A DNA stretch of 64,000 nt from Megamonas funiformis (lineage in GTDB: Bacteria; Bacillota; Negativicutes; Selenomonadales; Selenomonadaceae): positions 310,001 to 374,000 of the forward strand of contig NZ_CP048627.1 of the NCBI RefSeq assembly GCF_010669225.1. Direction: 5' to 3'. The notes beneath the pieces were generated by a model. It did no database searches and was not told the DNA's origin. It saw only the letters and a program-made list of their open reading frames with translations. This document shows, in pieces, positions 52,953 through 62,052 of the stretch. Each line of letters begins with the position of its first letter. Within the stretch, counting starts at the first letter, position 1. The translations under genes and the position numbers were made by a program.

Positions 52953-53570
52953 TTAACTTATGATTAGGGCTAAGCTGATAAAGAGTAAAACAATACCTTG
53001 AATATAGCCCATTATTTTGTTGAAGTTTTTTACGTTTAAAATATAGTCACGGACTTTGCCAGCACAGATAGCGACTAGGGAAAATATTATAAGTGTTTGT
53101 AAGCCAAAGATAAATCCTAAAAATGCAATTTGAAGGCTGACACTATCAGAATTTAAATTGACAAATTGAGGTAAGAAGGCTAAGAAAAATAATAATACTT
53201 TAGGATTTAAAACATTCATGATGAGCCCACGACGATATAATTTAAAAAAGGAAGTACTATTATTTACAGCATTTAATTTTAAATTGCCTTGAGCATGGAA
53301 TGCTCCCCAAGCAAGATATAATAAATAAGCAGCACCAATATATTTTAAGGTGGCAAAGGCAAGTGGTGATTGTTGAATGATAGCAGCAACACCAATGATT
53401 ACAAGTGTTGTATGAAAGATAAGACCAGTCGTTAAGCCTAGGGCTAAGCTAATACCAGCTTTAGTGCCATCAGCTAGACTTTTAGCAAGTAAATACATGA
53501 TATCTGGGCCAGGTGCTAAAGTCAGTAGCACAGAAGCTATCAAAAAATATAAAAGAGTAGTTAATTCCAT
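52953..53570 (-). CDS. LysE/RhtB-family amino-acid exporter
   Basis: 205 aa, five to six membrane segments. Family signature LTLAPGPDIMYLLAKSLADGTKAGISLALGLTTG (in part) and the later GLIMNVLNPKVLLFFLAFLPQFV. Exports amino acids such as lysine, threonine or homoserine lactone; the substrate cannot be told. Stand-alone gene. Confidence 0.9.
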   Translation of the reverse strand: MELTTLLYFLIASVLLTLAPGPDIMYLLAKSLADGTKAGISLALGLTTGLIFHTTLVIIGVAAIIQQSPLAFATLKYIGAAYLLYLAWGAFHAQGNLKLNAVNNSTSFFKLYRRGLIMNVLNPKVLLFFLAFLPQFVNLNSDSVSLQIAFLGFIFGLQTLIIFSLVAICAGKVRDYILNVKNFNKIMGYIQGIVLLFISLALIIS

Positions 53571-53597
53571 AGATAAACACCTCGATATGTATAAAAT

Positions 53598-53629
53598 AAA
53601 ACCGCACTTAAGTTAATAAATGCGGTTTT
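53598..53629 (-). terminator. Terminator of the GNAT gene
   Basis: AAAACCGCA (53598-53606) with TGCGGTTTT (53621-53629), 14-base loop, minus-strand T-rich end. Confidence 0.8.
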
Positions 53630-53645
53630 GTATTAGTATTATAAA

Positions 53646-54044
53646 TTAACGAGCTAATACTTTAGCACCATCTAATACATTAAATCCTAATTTGGAGAAG
53701 AAGGAAGCATGGAAATCATCTGGAGCAAAAGCAAAAAGATAAGGATAATTTTCGTATTTAGCTTTTACTTGAGCAATTAATTCATCATTGATGCCTTTAC
53801 CACGATAGTTTGGTGCAACAACAAGATAGCGAATATAAGCTGTCATTTTGCCATCATCAACTACAGTGATAAGTGCAGCAAGTTCATTTGTATCTTTATC
53901 CCATGCAGAAACTACAGTGCCTGCATTGTTGATAGCTTCAACTAATGTTTCTTCGTATTTAGCATCAGGATTACCAGATACTGTGAAGAAATCTAAAAGA
54001 GTTTTTGCATCAAAATTTTTTTCTTGAGAGTAAGTGATATTCAT
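53646..54044 (-). CDS. GNAT-family N-acetyltransferase
   Basis: 132 aa from ATG 54044; an in-frame GTG at 54056 lies inside the AAAGGTG ribosome site and is rejected. The GNAT acetyl-CoA motif A is LVVAPNYRGKGINDELIAQVKAKY, with YLFAFAPDDFHASFFSKLGF following. Acceptor unknown. It starts one base after the stop of the secreted-protein gene upstream, so the two are coupled. Confidence 0.88.
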   Translation of the reverse strand: MNITYSQEKNFDAKTLLDFFTVSGNPDAKYEETLVEAINNAGTVVSAWDKDTNELAALITVVDDGKMTAYIRYLVVAPNYRGKGINDELIAQVKAKYENYPYLFAFAPDDFHASFFSKLGFNVLDGAKVLAR

Positions 54045-54045
54045 A

Positions 54046-54675
54046 TTATAATTCACCTTTCTTTATTTTTATTGATTGTTTTAATAGCGATTTTAGTTCA
54101 GCTTTTTTATTGAGATTTGATGAAGCATCTTTAGCAAGTTCAGTTAACATTCCCCATGTAGAGATTTCATCAAAATATTGACGTCTATCAGAGATTTTAA
54201 ATGTTTTATTCAATGGGCGATAATATACCCAAAGGTTTACTGATATATAACTATTTAAAAGCGGAGAACCATCTAAACGAGAGATGGAATGATAATAATG
54301 TTGATACATAGTAGGGATAGTATAACCAACTACGACATCAGCATCTAATAAATCAGCTGTATCTTTTAGTGTATCAAGATTTTGATTATAAGTAAAGTTG
54401 GATTGTTTTATCGCAGAATAAATACTGTTTTCATCAATATATTCAACTGCTTGTAAAGTATCATTTAGAGGAATATACATTTCTTGGGTTAAATTGTTAT
54501 AGAGTAATTGATTGACATCTGGATAGCGTTGGCTACTGGAAAGCGTAGGTAAAATAGCCACTTTCAATGTCTGTTTTTGGGGTGTTTCTTGTTTGATAAT
54601 GTCTTGAGCAAAACCTATTTGCATAAAGCAAAGATAACAGCAAAAGCATATTAAAGTCATAACTTTTTTTAACAT
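54046..54675 (-). CDS. Secreted protein of unknown function
   Basis: 209 aa from ATG 54675 (AAGGAG seven to eight bases upstream; the in-frame GTG at 54684 overlaps that site). Signal peptide LKKVMTLICFCCYLCFMQIGFA. The mature part starts with a beta strand KVAILPTLSSSQRYPDVNQLLYNNL and later DADVVVGYTIPTMYQHYYHS, a pattern reminiscent of LpoB/CsgG-like envelope proteins that compute a variable N-terminal domain; this similarity is weak. No lipobox at the cleavage site. Probably periplasmic; function not recognised. Confidence 0.78.
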   Translation of the reverse strand: MLKKVMTLICFCCYLCFMQIGFAQDIIKQETPQKQTLKVAILPTLSSSQRYPDVNQLLYNNLTQEMYIPLNDTLQAVEYIDENSIYSAIKQSNFTYNQNLDTLKDTADLLDADVVVGYTIPTMYQHYYHSISRLDGSPLLNSYISVNLWVYYRPLNKTFKISDRRQYFDEISTWGMLTELAKDASSNLNKKAELKSLLKQSIKIKKGEL

Positions 54676-54758
54676 AAAAATCACTCCTTAAAGCTAATAT
54701 ATTCTATAATTATTATATATTATTAATCGATTGATATATATAATAATTTTTATAGCTA

Positions 54759-54767
54759 TGATATAAT
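54759..54767 (+). promoter_or_regulatory. Extended -10 promoter
   Basis: TGATATAAT (TG at 54759-54760, TATAAT at 54762-54767) with no good -35 box, 34 bases before the AdoMetDC-like gene. Confidence 0.6.
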
Positions 54768-54800
54768 ATTAGTAAATTTTAAGGCAGGGAGAGAAGCGAT

Positions 54801-55268
54801 GTGAAGATTTTAGCTAGACAATTAACTGTAGATATGTACGATTGTAAAAATAAAGATTTAAGTAATTATGAAGATTTGCGTGAGTCCTTGGACATGGCGA
54901 TGAATATGGCTGGATATACACCGATAGAAGTTCGTGCTCAACTATGGAATGAAGAACAAGCTATTGTATTTATTTTACTTCAAGAAGGTCATGCAGTAGT
55001 GCGTACGTATCCAAAATTAAAATATGTTGCTAGCGATGTATTTATTTGCCAAGAAGATGGTAAACCTGAAAAAGCAATTAAGGCTTTGAAAAAATTAATG
55101 AAGCCAGAAAAAATAAGAATGACTTATTTAAAACGTGGCGATTTTGGTACGGTCAAAGATGTTAAACCACGTATAAAAATTCGTATTGCACCACTTAGAC
55201 CACTTCGCAGTATAAAAAATAAAGGTGCTAAAGTTATTAAAACTGTAGCACGCAGAATAAAATTATAA
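54801..55268 (+). CDS. AdoMet-decarboxylase-like protein lacking the pyruvoyl serine
   Basis: 155 aa. The first 115 residues align with bacterial SpeH/SpeD AdoMet decarboxylase: LTVDMYDCKNKDL, then QEGHAVVRTYPKLKYVASDVFIC where active enzymes have ESHxSxHTWPExxYxxxDxFxC. The serine that self-cleaves to the pyruvoyl cofactor is Gly63 and the processing His68 is Arg68; Cys83 remains. Autoprocessing is therefore impossible by the known mechanism. A lysine/arginine-rich tail (about 118-155, PRIKIRIAPLRPLRSIKNK) is extra. Starts with GTG after GGGAGAGAAGCG. No spermidine-synthase gene is adjacent. Possibly a regulator or nucleic-acid-binding derivative of the fold. Confidence 0.85.
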   Translation: MKILARQLTVDMYDCKNKDLSNYEDLRESLDMAMNMAGYTPIEVRAQLWNEEQAIVFILLQEGHAVVRTYPKLKYVASDVFICQEDGKPEKAIKALKKLMKPEKIRMTYLKRGDFGTVKDVKPRIKIRIAPLRPLRSIKNKGAKVIKTVARRIKL

Positions 55269-55277
55269 TTTATGAAA

Positions 55278-56480
55278 TTAAAAATCAGAAAATACATGTA
55301 AGGTTCTATTTAAAATGCCGTGAATATAGGCAATAGTAGTACCGTAATTGCTCATGGGTATATTTTGCTCATGAGCTTTTTTTAATCTTGATTGCATTTC
55401 CGCTTGATTGAGCATACAGCCACCGCAGTGAATGATTAATTTATATTTAGATAAATCATCAGGAAATTCTGTGCCAGAGGTAAAAATAAATTCTGGGTTG
55501 GCTTTAGTATAATTTTTTATCCAATTAGGTAATTTCACAGTGCCGATATCATCACATTGGCGGTGATGTGTACAGCCTTCAGCAATTAAAATTTTATCAT
55601 CATCTTTGATAGTATCTAAGACTTTAACAGCATTTACTTGTCGCTTTAAATCTCCTTTATAGCGGGAAAAGAGAATTGAAAAAGAAGTTAATTCTATATC
55701 TTGAGGAACGATTTTATTTACTTTGCCAAAAACTTGGCTGTCCGTGATGATGAGTTTTGGTTTAGTTTTTAGATTGGCTAAAGTATTTTCTAAATTATCA
55801 TCTTGAGTCATGATGGCAGTAGCACCAATATCGAGCAATTCGCGAATTACTTGTTGTTGAGGTAAAATAAGTCGCCCTTTAGGAGCTGCTTTATCAATAG
55901 GAATTACCAAAATTACAGTATCTTTGGGATTTACGATATCTTTTAAGATAAATTTTTCTTGTTTAGTTTTGGCTACTTGTACAAGTTTAGATTTTAATTC
56001 TTCAATACCTGTTTTTTCTTTGGCACTGATATATACATATTGTTTAATATTTTCATTTTTAGGTTTGAAATCAGGCACTAAATCGACTTTATTATAAGCT
56101 ACGATATAGGGAATGTTTTTATCAGTGATTAATTTTAAAATATCTCGGTCAAAATCGGTAAAATCTAAAGTAGCGTCAATGACTAAAATAGCGATATCAG
56201 TTTTATTTAAAATTTGTTTAGTTTTTTCTATACGCAATTTGCCAAGTTCGCCAATATCGTCAAGACCAGCTGTATCAATGATATTTACAGGACCAAGTGG
56301 TAAAAGTTCCATGGCTTTATGCACTGGGTCTGTTGTCGTTCCTTTGATTGGAGAAACTACAGCGATATTTTGATTAGTTAAGGCATTCATAATGCTAGAT
56401 TTACCAGCATTACGAATACCAAAAAAAGCGATATGGGTGCGATTGGCAAATGGAGTTTGATTTAAATCCATAATATACAC
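55278..56480 (-). CDS. hydF: [FeFe]-hydrogenase maturation GTPase HydF
   Basis: 400 aa. GTPase domain (about 10-170: P-loop GIRNAGKSSIMNAL, GTTTDPV, DTAGLDD, YNKVDLV), dimerisation domain, and C-terminal Fe-S scaffold with EGCTHHRQCDD and IHCGGCMLN. Carries the [2Fe] precursor to HydA. Last gene of the hyd operon, 11 bases after hydG; its stop is 9 bases from the convergent AdoMetDC-like gene with no hairpin between. Confidence 0.96.
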   Translation of the reverse strand: MYIMDLNQTPFANRTHIAFFGIRNAGKSSIMNALTNQNIAVVSPIKGTTTDPVHKAMELLPLGPVNIIDTAGLDDIGELGKLRIEKTKQILNKTDIAILVIDATLDFTDFDRDILKLITDKNIPYIVAYNKVDLVPDFKPKNENIKQYVYISAKEKTGIEELKSKLVQVAKTKQEKFILKDIVNPKDTVILVIPIDKAAPKGRLILPQQQVIRELLDIGATAIMTQDDNLENTLANLKTKPKLIITDSQVFGKVNKIVPQDIELTSFSILFSRYKGDLKRQVNAVKVLDTIKDDDKILIAEGCTHHRQCDDIGTVKLPNWIKNYTKANPEFIFTSGTEFPDDLSKYKLIIHCGGCMLNQAEMQSRLKKAHEQNIPMSNYGTTIAYIHGILNRTLHVFSDF

Positions 56481-56491
56481 CTTATTTTTTA

Positions 56492-57919
56492 TTAAAATCT
56501 GAAATCACGTTGACCTTCAGCGATTAAATGAAGTTGTTTAGTTACGATATCGCGAACTTTATCGCTTTTAATTTGCGCTAATTGTTCATGAATTAATTTA
56601 TAGCCTACTTGTTTTGTATCATCACTAGCATAATCGCAAAGATATTCTTTAAGTGTCATTAAAGCGTTAGGTAAACAGCAATTGGAGATTTGACCACTTT
56701 TGCATAAGCTCATAAATCTATCTCCTGTTCTACCTTCGCGATAGCAAGCTGTACAGAAGCTAGGTACAAAACCTAATTTCATAAGCCAATTTACGACTTC
56801 ATCTAAGGAGCGATTATCGCTTACATCAAATTGGCTGGAATTTTCTTCGGGAGCTTCTTTTTCGGCATAGCCACCAACGCTAGTGCGAGAGCCACCACTG
56901 ATTTGAGAGATACCAAGTTGCAATACTTTTTCACGACAAGCTTGGCTTTCACGAGTGGAAACAATCATGCCAGTATAAGGAACAGCAATGCGGATACAAG
57001 CTACGATTTTGGCAAAAGTATCATCATCAATACCATTATTAAAAGTAGATGGATCGATATCATCAGCACGACGGATACGAGGAACGCTGATAGTATGAGG
57101 ACCTACGCCAAAGCGTGCTTCGAGATGTTCTGCGTGCATGAGTAGACCTGCAAATTCATAGCGATATTTTTCTAAGCCAAATAATACGCCACAGCCAACA
57201 TCATCAATGCCACCTTCCATAGCTCTATCCATAGCTTCTGTATGATAAGCATAATTATGCTTTGGCCCTGTTGGGTGAAGTTGTTCATAGCTTTCTTTAT
57301 GGTAAGTTTCTTGGAATAAAATATAAGTGCCGATACCTGCTTCTTTTAATTTGCGATAATTTTCAACAGTTGTAGCAGCAATATTGACATTGACACGGCG
57401 AATAGCACCATTTTTATGTTTTATGCTATAAATAGTTTTGATGCTTTCAAGTACATATTCGATAGGATTATTTACTGGGTCTTCGCCTGTTTCTAAAGCA
57501 AGGCGTTTGTGTCCCATATCTTGAAGGGCGATAACTTCGCGTTTGATATCTTCTTGAGTTAATTTTTTTCTAGCAATATGTTTATTTTTAGCATGATAAG
57601 GGCAATATACACATCCATTAACACAGTAATTAGAAAGATAAAGTGGCGCGAATAGAACAATTCTATCGCCATAAAAATCATCTTTAATTTTTTTTGCTAG
57701 AGCGAAAATTTCTTTATTGAGTTCAGGAATATCACAAGCTAAAAGCACAGAAGCTTCACGGTGAGAAAGACCTTTTTCAAGTTTTGCTTTAGCTAAAATT
57801 TCAGTGATTAAAGCTTTATCATGTTTATGTTCATCAGCATAAGCAAGAGTAGATAAAATTTCTTCATGATTGATAAATTCTTCTGCTTTAGAGGATTTTG
57901 GATTGTACAAATCTATCAA
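56492..57919 (-). CDS. hydG: [FeFe]-hydrogenase maturation radical SAM protein HydG
   Basis: 475 aa. Lyses tyrosine to make CO and cyanide for the H-cluster. Radical-SAM cysteines Cys99-x3-Cys103-x2-Cys106 (YCVNGCVYC), ThiH-like TIM barrel, and the HydG-specific C-terminal cluster motif CTACYREGRTGDRFMSLCKSG. Between hydE (22 bases) and hydF. Confidence 0.97.
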   Translation of the reverse strand: MIDLYNPKSSKAEEFINHEEILSTLAYADEHKHDKALITEILAKAKLEKGLSHREASVLLACDIPELNKEIFALAKKIKDDFYGDRIVLFAPLYLSNYCVNGCVYCPYHAKNKHIARKKLTQEDIKREVIALQDMGHKRLALETGEDPVNNPIEYVLESIKTIYSIKHKNGAIRRVNVNIAATTVENYRKLKEAGIGTYILFQETYHKESYEQLHPTGPKHNYAYHTEAMDRAMEGGIDDVGCGVLFGLEKYRYEFAGLLMHAEHLEARFGVGPHTISVPRIRRADDIDPSTFNNGIDDDTFAKIVACIRIAVPYTGMIVSTRESQACREKVLQLGISQISGGSRTSVGGYAEKEAPEENSSQFDVSDNRSLDEVVNWLMKLGFVPSFCTACYREGRTGDRFMSLCKSGQISNCCLPNALMTLKEYLCDYASDDTKQVGYKLIHEQLAQIKSDKVRDIVTKQLHLIAEGQRDFRF

Positions 57920-57941
57920 CTTCTTTCTTTAGAAATATATA

Positions 57942-59015
57942 TTAAGACATTAAGCTATCTCCTCTACTAGAGGTTACATGATAGCCATGTTCTTGCAAGG
58001 CATTTGTTAATTTTATGATACCTTCTAAAGATTCGCCACCTGTTATTTTTTTATTATTATATAAAGTATAAAGTGAACGAATATTTAAAGGTGAGATATT
58101 AGGCATGATGACATTAGCGCCAGCTTCAAGACCTTTTATAGTTCCATTCGGAGCTAATGTGGCAAGTGCAGTTGTTGCTGGCAATAAAACTTTAGGCAGT
58201 AATAAACGAATTATAGCCAAGATGACTAAAGTCAAATCAACGCTACCTGCCGTTTTATCTTTAAACGGTGTTTGTTCATGCGGAATAAAAGGGCCAGTGC
58301 CTATCATATGAGGTTGAAAATCACTTAAAAATTCTAAGTCAGTCAATAAATCAGCTAAAGTTTGATATGGCGAGCCAATCATCATACCAGCTCCCACTTG
58401 ATAGCCAATATCTTTTAAATTTTTTAGGCAGTTTAAGCGATTATTTAAATCCATTTTTGCTGGGTGAAGTTTTTGATAATGTGAAATATTAGCTGTTTCA
58501 TGACGAAGCAAATATCTATCTGCTCCAGCGTCAAAATATTTTTGATAGCTTGCTCTTGTCTTTTCACCGATGGATAAAGTGATAGCACATTCGGGATATT
58601 TATTTTTTATTTCTTTAATTATTTGTATCATTTTATCATCAGAAAAATACATATCTTCGCCTCCTTGTAAGACAAAGGTGCGAAGATTATTTTTATAGCC
58701 TATTTCACAAGATAATAATATTTCTTCTAAAGATAGGCGATAGCGAGTAGCTTTATGATTAGAACAGCGAATACCGCAATAATAGCAATCATTTTTGCAG
58801 TAATTGGTAAATTCAATAAGACCGCGCAAAAAGACATTATGTCCGTATGATTTTTCACGAACAAAGCGAGCCGCTGCAAATAGATATTTGCTAAGCGGCC
58901 CTGCATAGGCTTCTTGAGATAATTCATCAAGAAGTTTTTTTATTTTTGATTTATTAAATTGGGGATTGATGACTAAATCATCAATAATGTTTAATGAATT
59001 TAATTTAGTTTCCAT
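57942..59015 (-). CDS. hydE: [FeFe]-hydrogenase maturation radical SAM protein HydE
   Basis: 357 aa. Radical-SAM motif Cys73-x3-Cys77-x2-Cys80 (YCKNDCYYC) followed by the BioB-like barrel (TFVLQGGEDMYFS, GAGMMIGSPYQT). Builds the dithiolate-bridged diiron precursor. 19 bases after hydA. Confidence 0.96.
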   Translation of the reverse strand: METKLNSLNIIDDLVINPQFNKSKIKKLLDELSQEAYAGPLSKYLFAAARFVREKSYGHNVFLRGLIEFTNYCKNDCYYCGIRCSNHKATRYRLSLEEILLSCEIGYKNNLRTFVLQGGEDMYFSDDKMIQIIKEIKNKYPECAITLSIGEKTRASYQKYFDAGADRYLLRHETANISHYQKLHPAKMDLNNRLNCLKNLKDIGYQVGAGMMIGSPYQTLADLLTDLEFLSDFQPHMIGTGPFIPHEQTPFKDKTAGSVDLTLVILAIIRLLLPKVLLPATTALATLAPNGTIKGLEAGANVIMPNISPLNIRSLYTLYNNKKITGGESLEGIIKLTNALQEHGYHVTSSRGDSLMS

Positions 59016-59034
59016 AATGAATTATTTCAATAAA

Positions 59035-60777
59035 TTATTTTTCAAAATCAAATTGTTTTTTACGTGCTTGGTAATGAGTATGCAATAATTTATGAGCAAT
59101 TTCACTACCTGGTTTTTCAAGAAAATCTTTATAGAGTTGTTTTAAATATGGATTTTCATGAGATTTACGATATTTAGTATTTTTATCTATTTGATAGATG
59201 GATTCCATACGTTTTTTATTTACTTCCATAGTAGTGCCTATTGGTTGACCACCGCCACCTAAGCAACCACCTGGGCAAGCCATTACTTCAATGAAATCAT
59301 ATTTACATTCGCCAGCACGCAATTTATCCATGAGGATTTTAGCATTATTTAAAGTATGAGCTACAGCGATGTTGATAGTTTTATCGCCAATATTGATTTG
59401 AGCTTCTTTGATACCATCAAAACCGCGAACAGGAGTGTATTCAACATTTTTCATTTCTTCTCCTGTGAGCCATTCGTAAGTAGTACGAAGTGCAGCTTCC
59501 ATAACGCCACCAGTAGCACCAAAGATAGCAGCAGCACCTGTAGCAGTACCCATAGGATTATCAAATTCACTTTCAGGAAGATTTTCAAAATCAATACCGA
59601 TATATTTAATGAGTTTGATTAATTCACGAGTTGTCAATACTGCGTCAGTATCAGGACGACCATCATGAGCCATTTCAGGACGAGTGATTTCATATTTTTT
59701 AGCGATACATGGCATGATTGCTACAGTGAAAATATTTTTAGGGTCGAGATTTTCTTGTTTTGCATAATGTGTTTTAGTGATAGCGGAGAAAATCTGCATA
59801 GGAGATTTTGTAGTAGATAAATGGTCTAAAAGGTCAGGATAATGTTTTTCCATATAATTTACCCAACCAGGACAGCAAGAAGTAGCCATTGGCATTTTTT
59901 TGCCAGATTTTATGCGTTCGATTAATTCATTAGCTTCTTCAGTGATAGTGAGGTCAGCACCGTAGTTTGTATCAAATACTTTATCAAAGCCAATCATGCG
60001 AAGTGCAGTAACCATTTTTTTAGTTACGATAGAGCCTTTTGGCATACCGAATTCATCGCCTAAAGCTATACGCACACTTGGAGCTGTTTGAACGATAACA
60101 GTTTTATTAGGGTCGAAGATGGCATCAAGAACACGGTCAGTATCATCTTTTTCTACTAATGCACCTACAGGGCAAGCAAGACTACATTGTCCGCAAAGCA
60201 CACATTTTGTATTATCAAATTCAGCATCAAATGGAGTTGTTACATGAATATTTGTACTGCGTCCAGCAAAACCTAAAACTTCAATACCTTGAATTTCTTT
60301 ACAAGCACGGATACAACGACCGCATTTAACGCATTTTTCAGGGTCATGTACTAAGCTTGGATTAGCACCACGTTTTTCGATATGTTGACCAACATGAGGA
60401 ATGTTTGGACGAAGTACATTGAAACGGCTACAGAGTTGTTGAAGCACACAGTTGCCATTACGAGGACAAGTCAAGCAATTTTCTTCATGGTCAGCCATGA
60501 TTAATTGCAAAATACCACGTTGAGTATCGCGTACAACTTTTGTATCAGTGAATACTTCCATACCTTCCCAACATTCAGTAGAGCAAGCTGCAAGTAAACG
60601 GCGTTGACCGACAACTTCTACAGAGCAGATACGGCAACGTGCTTTGATGCGTTGATCAGGATGATAACATAAATGGGGAATATCTATATGAAGCATTTGA
60701 GCTGCTTGTAAAATTTTAGTGCCTTTTTTTACACTTATAGGCATATTATTTATTTTAAGATTAATTAACTCTTCCAT
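59035..60777 (-). CDS. hydA: [FeFe]-hydrogenase catalytic subunit HydA
   Basis: 580 aa, cytoplasmic. N-terminal [2Fe-2S] (Cys37, 48, 51, 65), His-Cys3 [4Fe-4S] (HEENCLTCPRNGNC), two ferredoxin-type [4Fe-4S] (CVKCGRC, CVLCGQC), then the H-cluster domain with all three motifs: L1 TSCCPGW (299-305), L2 MPCIAKKYE (355-363) and L3 EVMACPGGCLGGGGQP (497-512). Encoded with NuoE- and NuoF-like subunits, so it exchanges electrons with NAD(H). It lacks the extra C-terminal [2Fe-2S] domain present in the longer Thermotoga HydA. AGGAGG precedes the ATG. Confidence 0.96.
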   Translation of the reverse strand: MEELINLKINNMPISVKKGTKILQAAQMLHIDIPHLCYHPDQRIKARCRICSVEVVGQRRLLAACSTECWEGMEVFTDTKVVRDTQRGILQLIMADHEENCLTCPRNGNCVLQQLCSRFNVLRPNIPHVGQHIEKRGANPSLVHDPEKCVKCGRCIRACKEIQGIEVLGFAGRSTNIHVTTPFDAEFDNTKCVLCGQCSLACPVGALVEKDDTDRVLDAIFDPNKTVIVQTAPSVRIALGDEFGMPKGSIVTKKMVTALRMIGFDKVFDTNYGADLTITEEANELIERIKSGKKMPMATSCCPGWVNYMEKHYPDLLDHLSTTKSPMQIFSAITKTHYAKQENLDPKNIFTVAIMPCIAKKYEITRPEMAHDGRPDTDAVLTTRELIKLIKYIGIDFENLPESEFDNPMGTATGAAAIFGATGGVMEAALRTTYEWLTGEEMKNVEYTPVRGFDGIKEAQINIGDKTINIAVAHTLNNAKILMDKLRAGECKYDFIEVMACPGGCLGGGGQPIGTTMEVNKKRMESIYQIDKNTKYRKSHENPYLKQLYKDFLEKPGSEIAHKLLHTHYQARKKQFDFEK

Positions 60778-60793
60778 TAACTTCCAATTCCTC

Positions 60794-62035
60794 CTAGTTT
60801 TTTATTTTAAACGTATCAGGGAAAATTTTCATAGCGGATTTTAAAGCGTTTTGAGCTGTTTCTCCTAAACCACAAAGTGAAGACATAGGCATAACTTTGG
60901 CAAAAGTTTGCATAGTTTCTAAGTCTTCTTGTGTATGAGTTTGAGCTTTGATTTTATCTAAGAACATTTTGATATGGCGGTTACCTTCTCGACATGGAGT
61001 GCATTGACCACAACTTTCATGTAAAAAGAAATCTTGAGTATAACGTAAGAAATCTATTACAGAAGTACGTTCATCGATTACAAGAATAGAACCAGAGCCG
61101 ATGACTAAATCATGTTCTTTGAAATCTTCATAAGTATAAGGAACATCTAAAATACTATCATCAGCTATTTTTCCAGAAGCACCACCGAATTGAATGAGGC
61201 GAATTTTGCGATCACCTTGAATACCACCAGCTAAATCGTAGATGATTTCACGGATTGTAGTACCGAATGGAATTTCATATACACCAGGTTTTTTTACGTT
61301 ACCGCCAACGCTTACAAGTTTTGTACCTAAGGATTCACCTACACCGTATTTCATGTAAGTTTTAGCACTATCACGAAGTAAATGAGGTACGATAGATAAG
61401 CTTTCTACGTTATTCATGCAAGTAGGGCGAGCGAATAAACCACTTTGTTTCATAAATGGTGGTTTCATGCGAGGGCGACCAGCTTTACCTTCCATAGAGC
61501 GGATAAGAGCAGTACCTTCACCACAAACGTATGCGCCAGCACCAGAATAGAGATGAATTTTGTAATTCCAACCAGTGCCTAAAATATTTTCACCTAAAAA
61601 ACCATTTTCTTCAGCTTGTTTGATAGCATTTAAAAGGCGAGGGCGGAATCTGCTATATTCTGAACGCATATAAATATAACCATCTTCAGCATTTACTGCC
61701 CAACCAGCAATGATGATGGCTTCAATTAGATTGAAAGGGTCATTTTTTATTAATTCACGATCTTTAAAAGTACAAGTTTCCCCTTCATCAGCGTTACAAA
61801 TTACACAATGATGAGGACGTTCTACAGCACGAGCTTGAGACCATTTACGTCCCATAGGATATGCTGCACCACCGCGACCTTTGATTTTTGCTTCAGTTAA
61901 TAAACTAGCAATATCTTCTTTATCCATAGTAATTGCTTTTTTCAAAGCAGAAAAACCACCGATATTCATATATGATTCAATGGAAAATACATCATATTTA
62001 CCAAAATTTTCAGTTATGTATTTTACACTACTCAT
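60794..62035 (-). CDS. hydB: Hydrogenase NADH-binding flavoprotein subunit HydB (short form)
   Basis: 413 aa, NuoF-like. FMN/NADH site GRGGAAYPMGRKW and ADEGETCTFKDRELI, GAGAYVCGEGTALI, and the [4Fe-4S] cysteines ESCGQCTPCREG...LCGLG. It has neither the N-terminal thioredoxin-like [2Fe-2S] domain nor the C-terminal 2x[4Fe-4S] extension of the about 600-aa HydB in known bifurcating enzymes such as that of Thermotoga. That suggests a simpler NADH-linked hydrogenase; the biochemical type is inference. GGAGG before the ATG. Confidence 0.95.
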   Translation of the reverse strand: MSSVKYITENFGKYDVFSIESYMNIGGFSALKKAITMDKEDIASLLTEAKIKGRGGAAYPMGRKWSQARAVERPHHCVICNADEGETCTFKDRELIKNDPFNLIEAIIIAGWAVNAEDGYIYMRSEYSRFRPRLLNAIKQAEENGFLGENILGTGWNYKIHLYSGAGAYVCGEGTALIRSMEGKAGRPRMKPPFMKQSGLFARPTCMNNVESLSIVPHLLRDSAKTYMKYGVGESLGTKLVSVGGNVKKPGVYEIPFGTTIREIIYDLAGGIQGDRKIRLIQFGGASGKIADDSILDVPYTYEDFKEHDLVIGSGSILVIDERTSVIDFLRYTQDFFLHESCGQCTPCREGNRHIKMFLDKIKAQTHTQEDLETMQTFAKVMPMSSLCGLGETAQNALKSAMKIFPDTFKIKN

Positions 62036-62052
62036 GAAAATACCTCCGTTTC

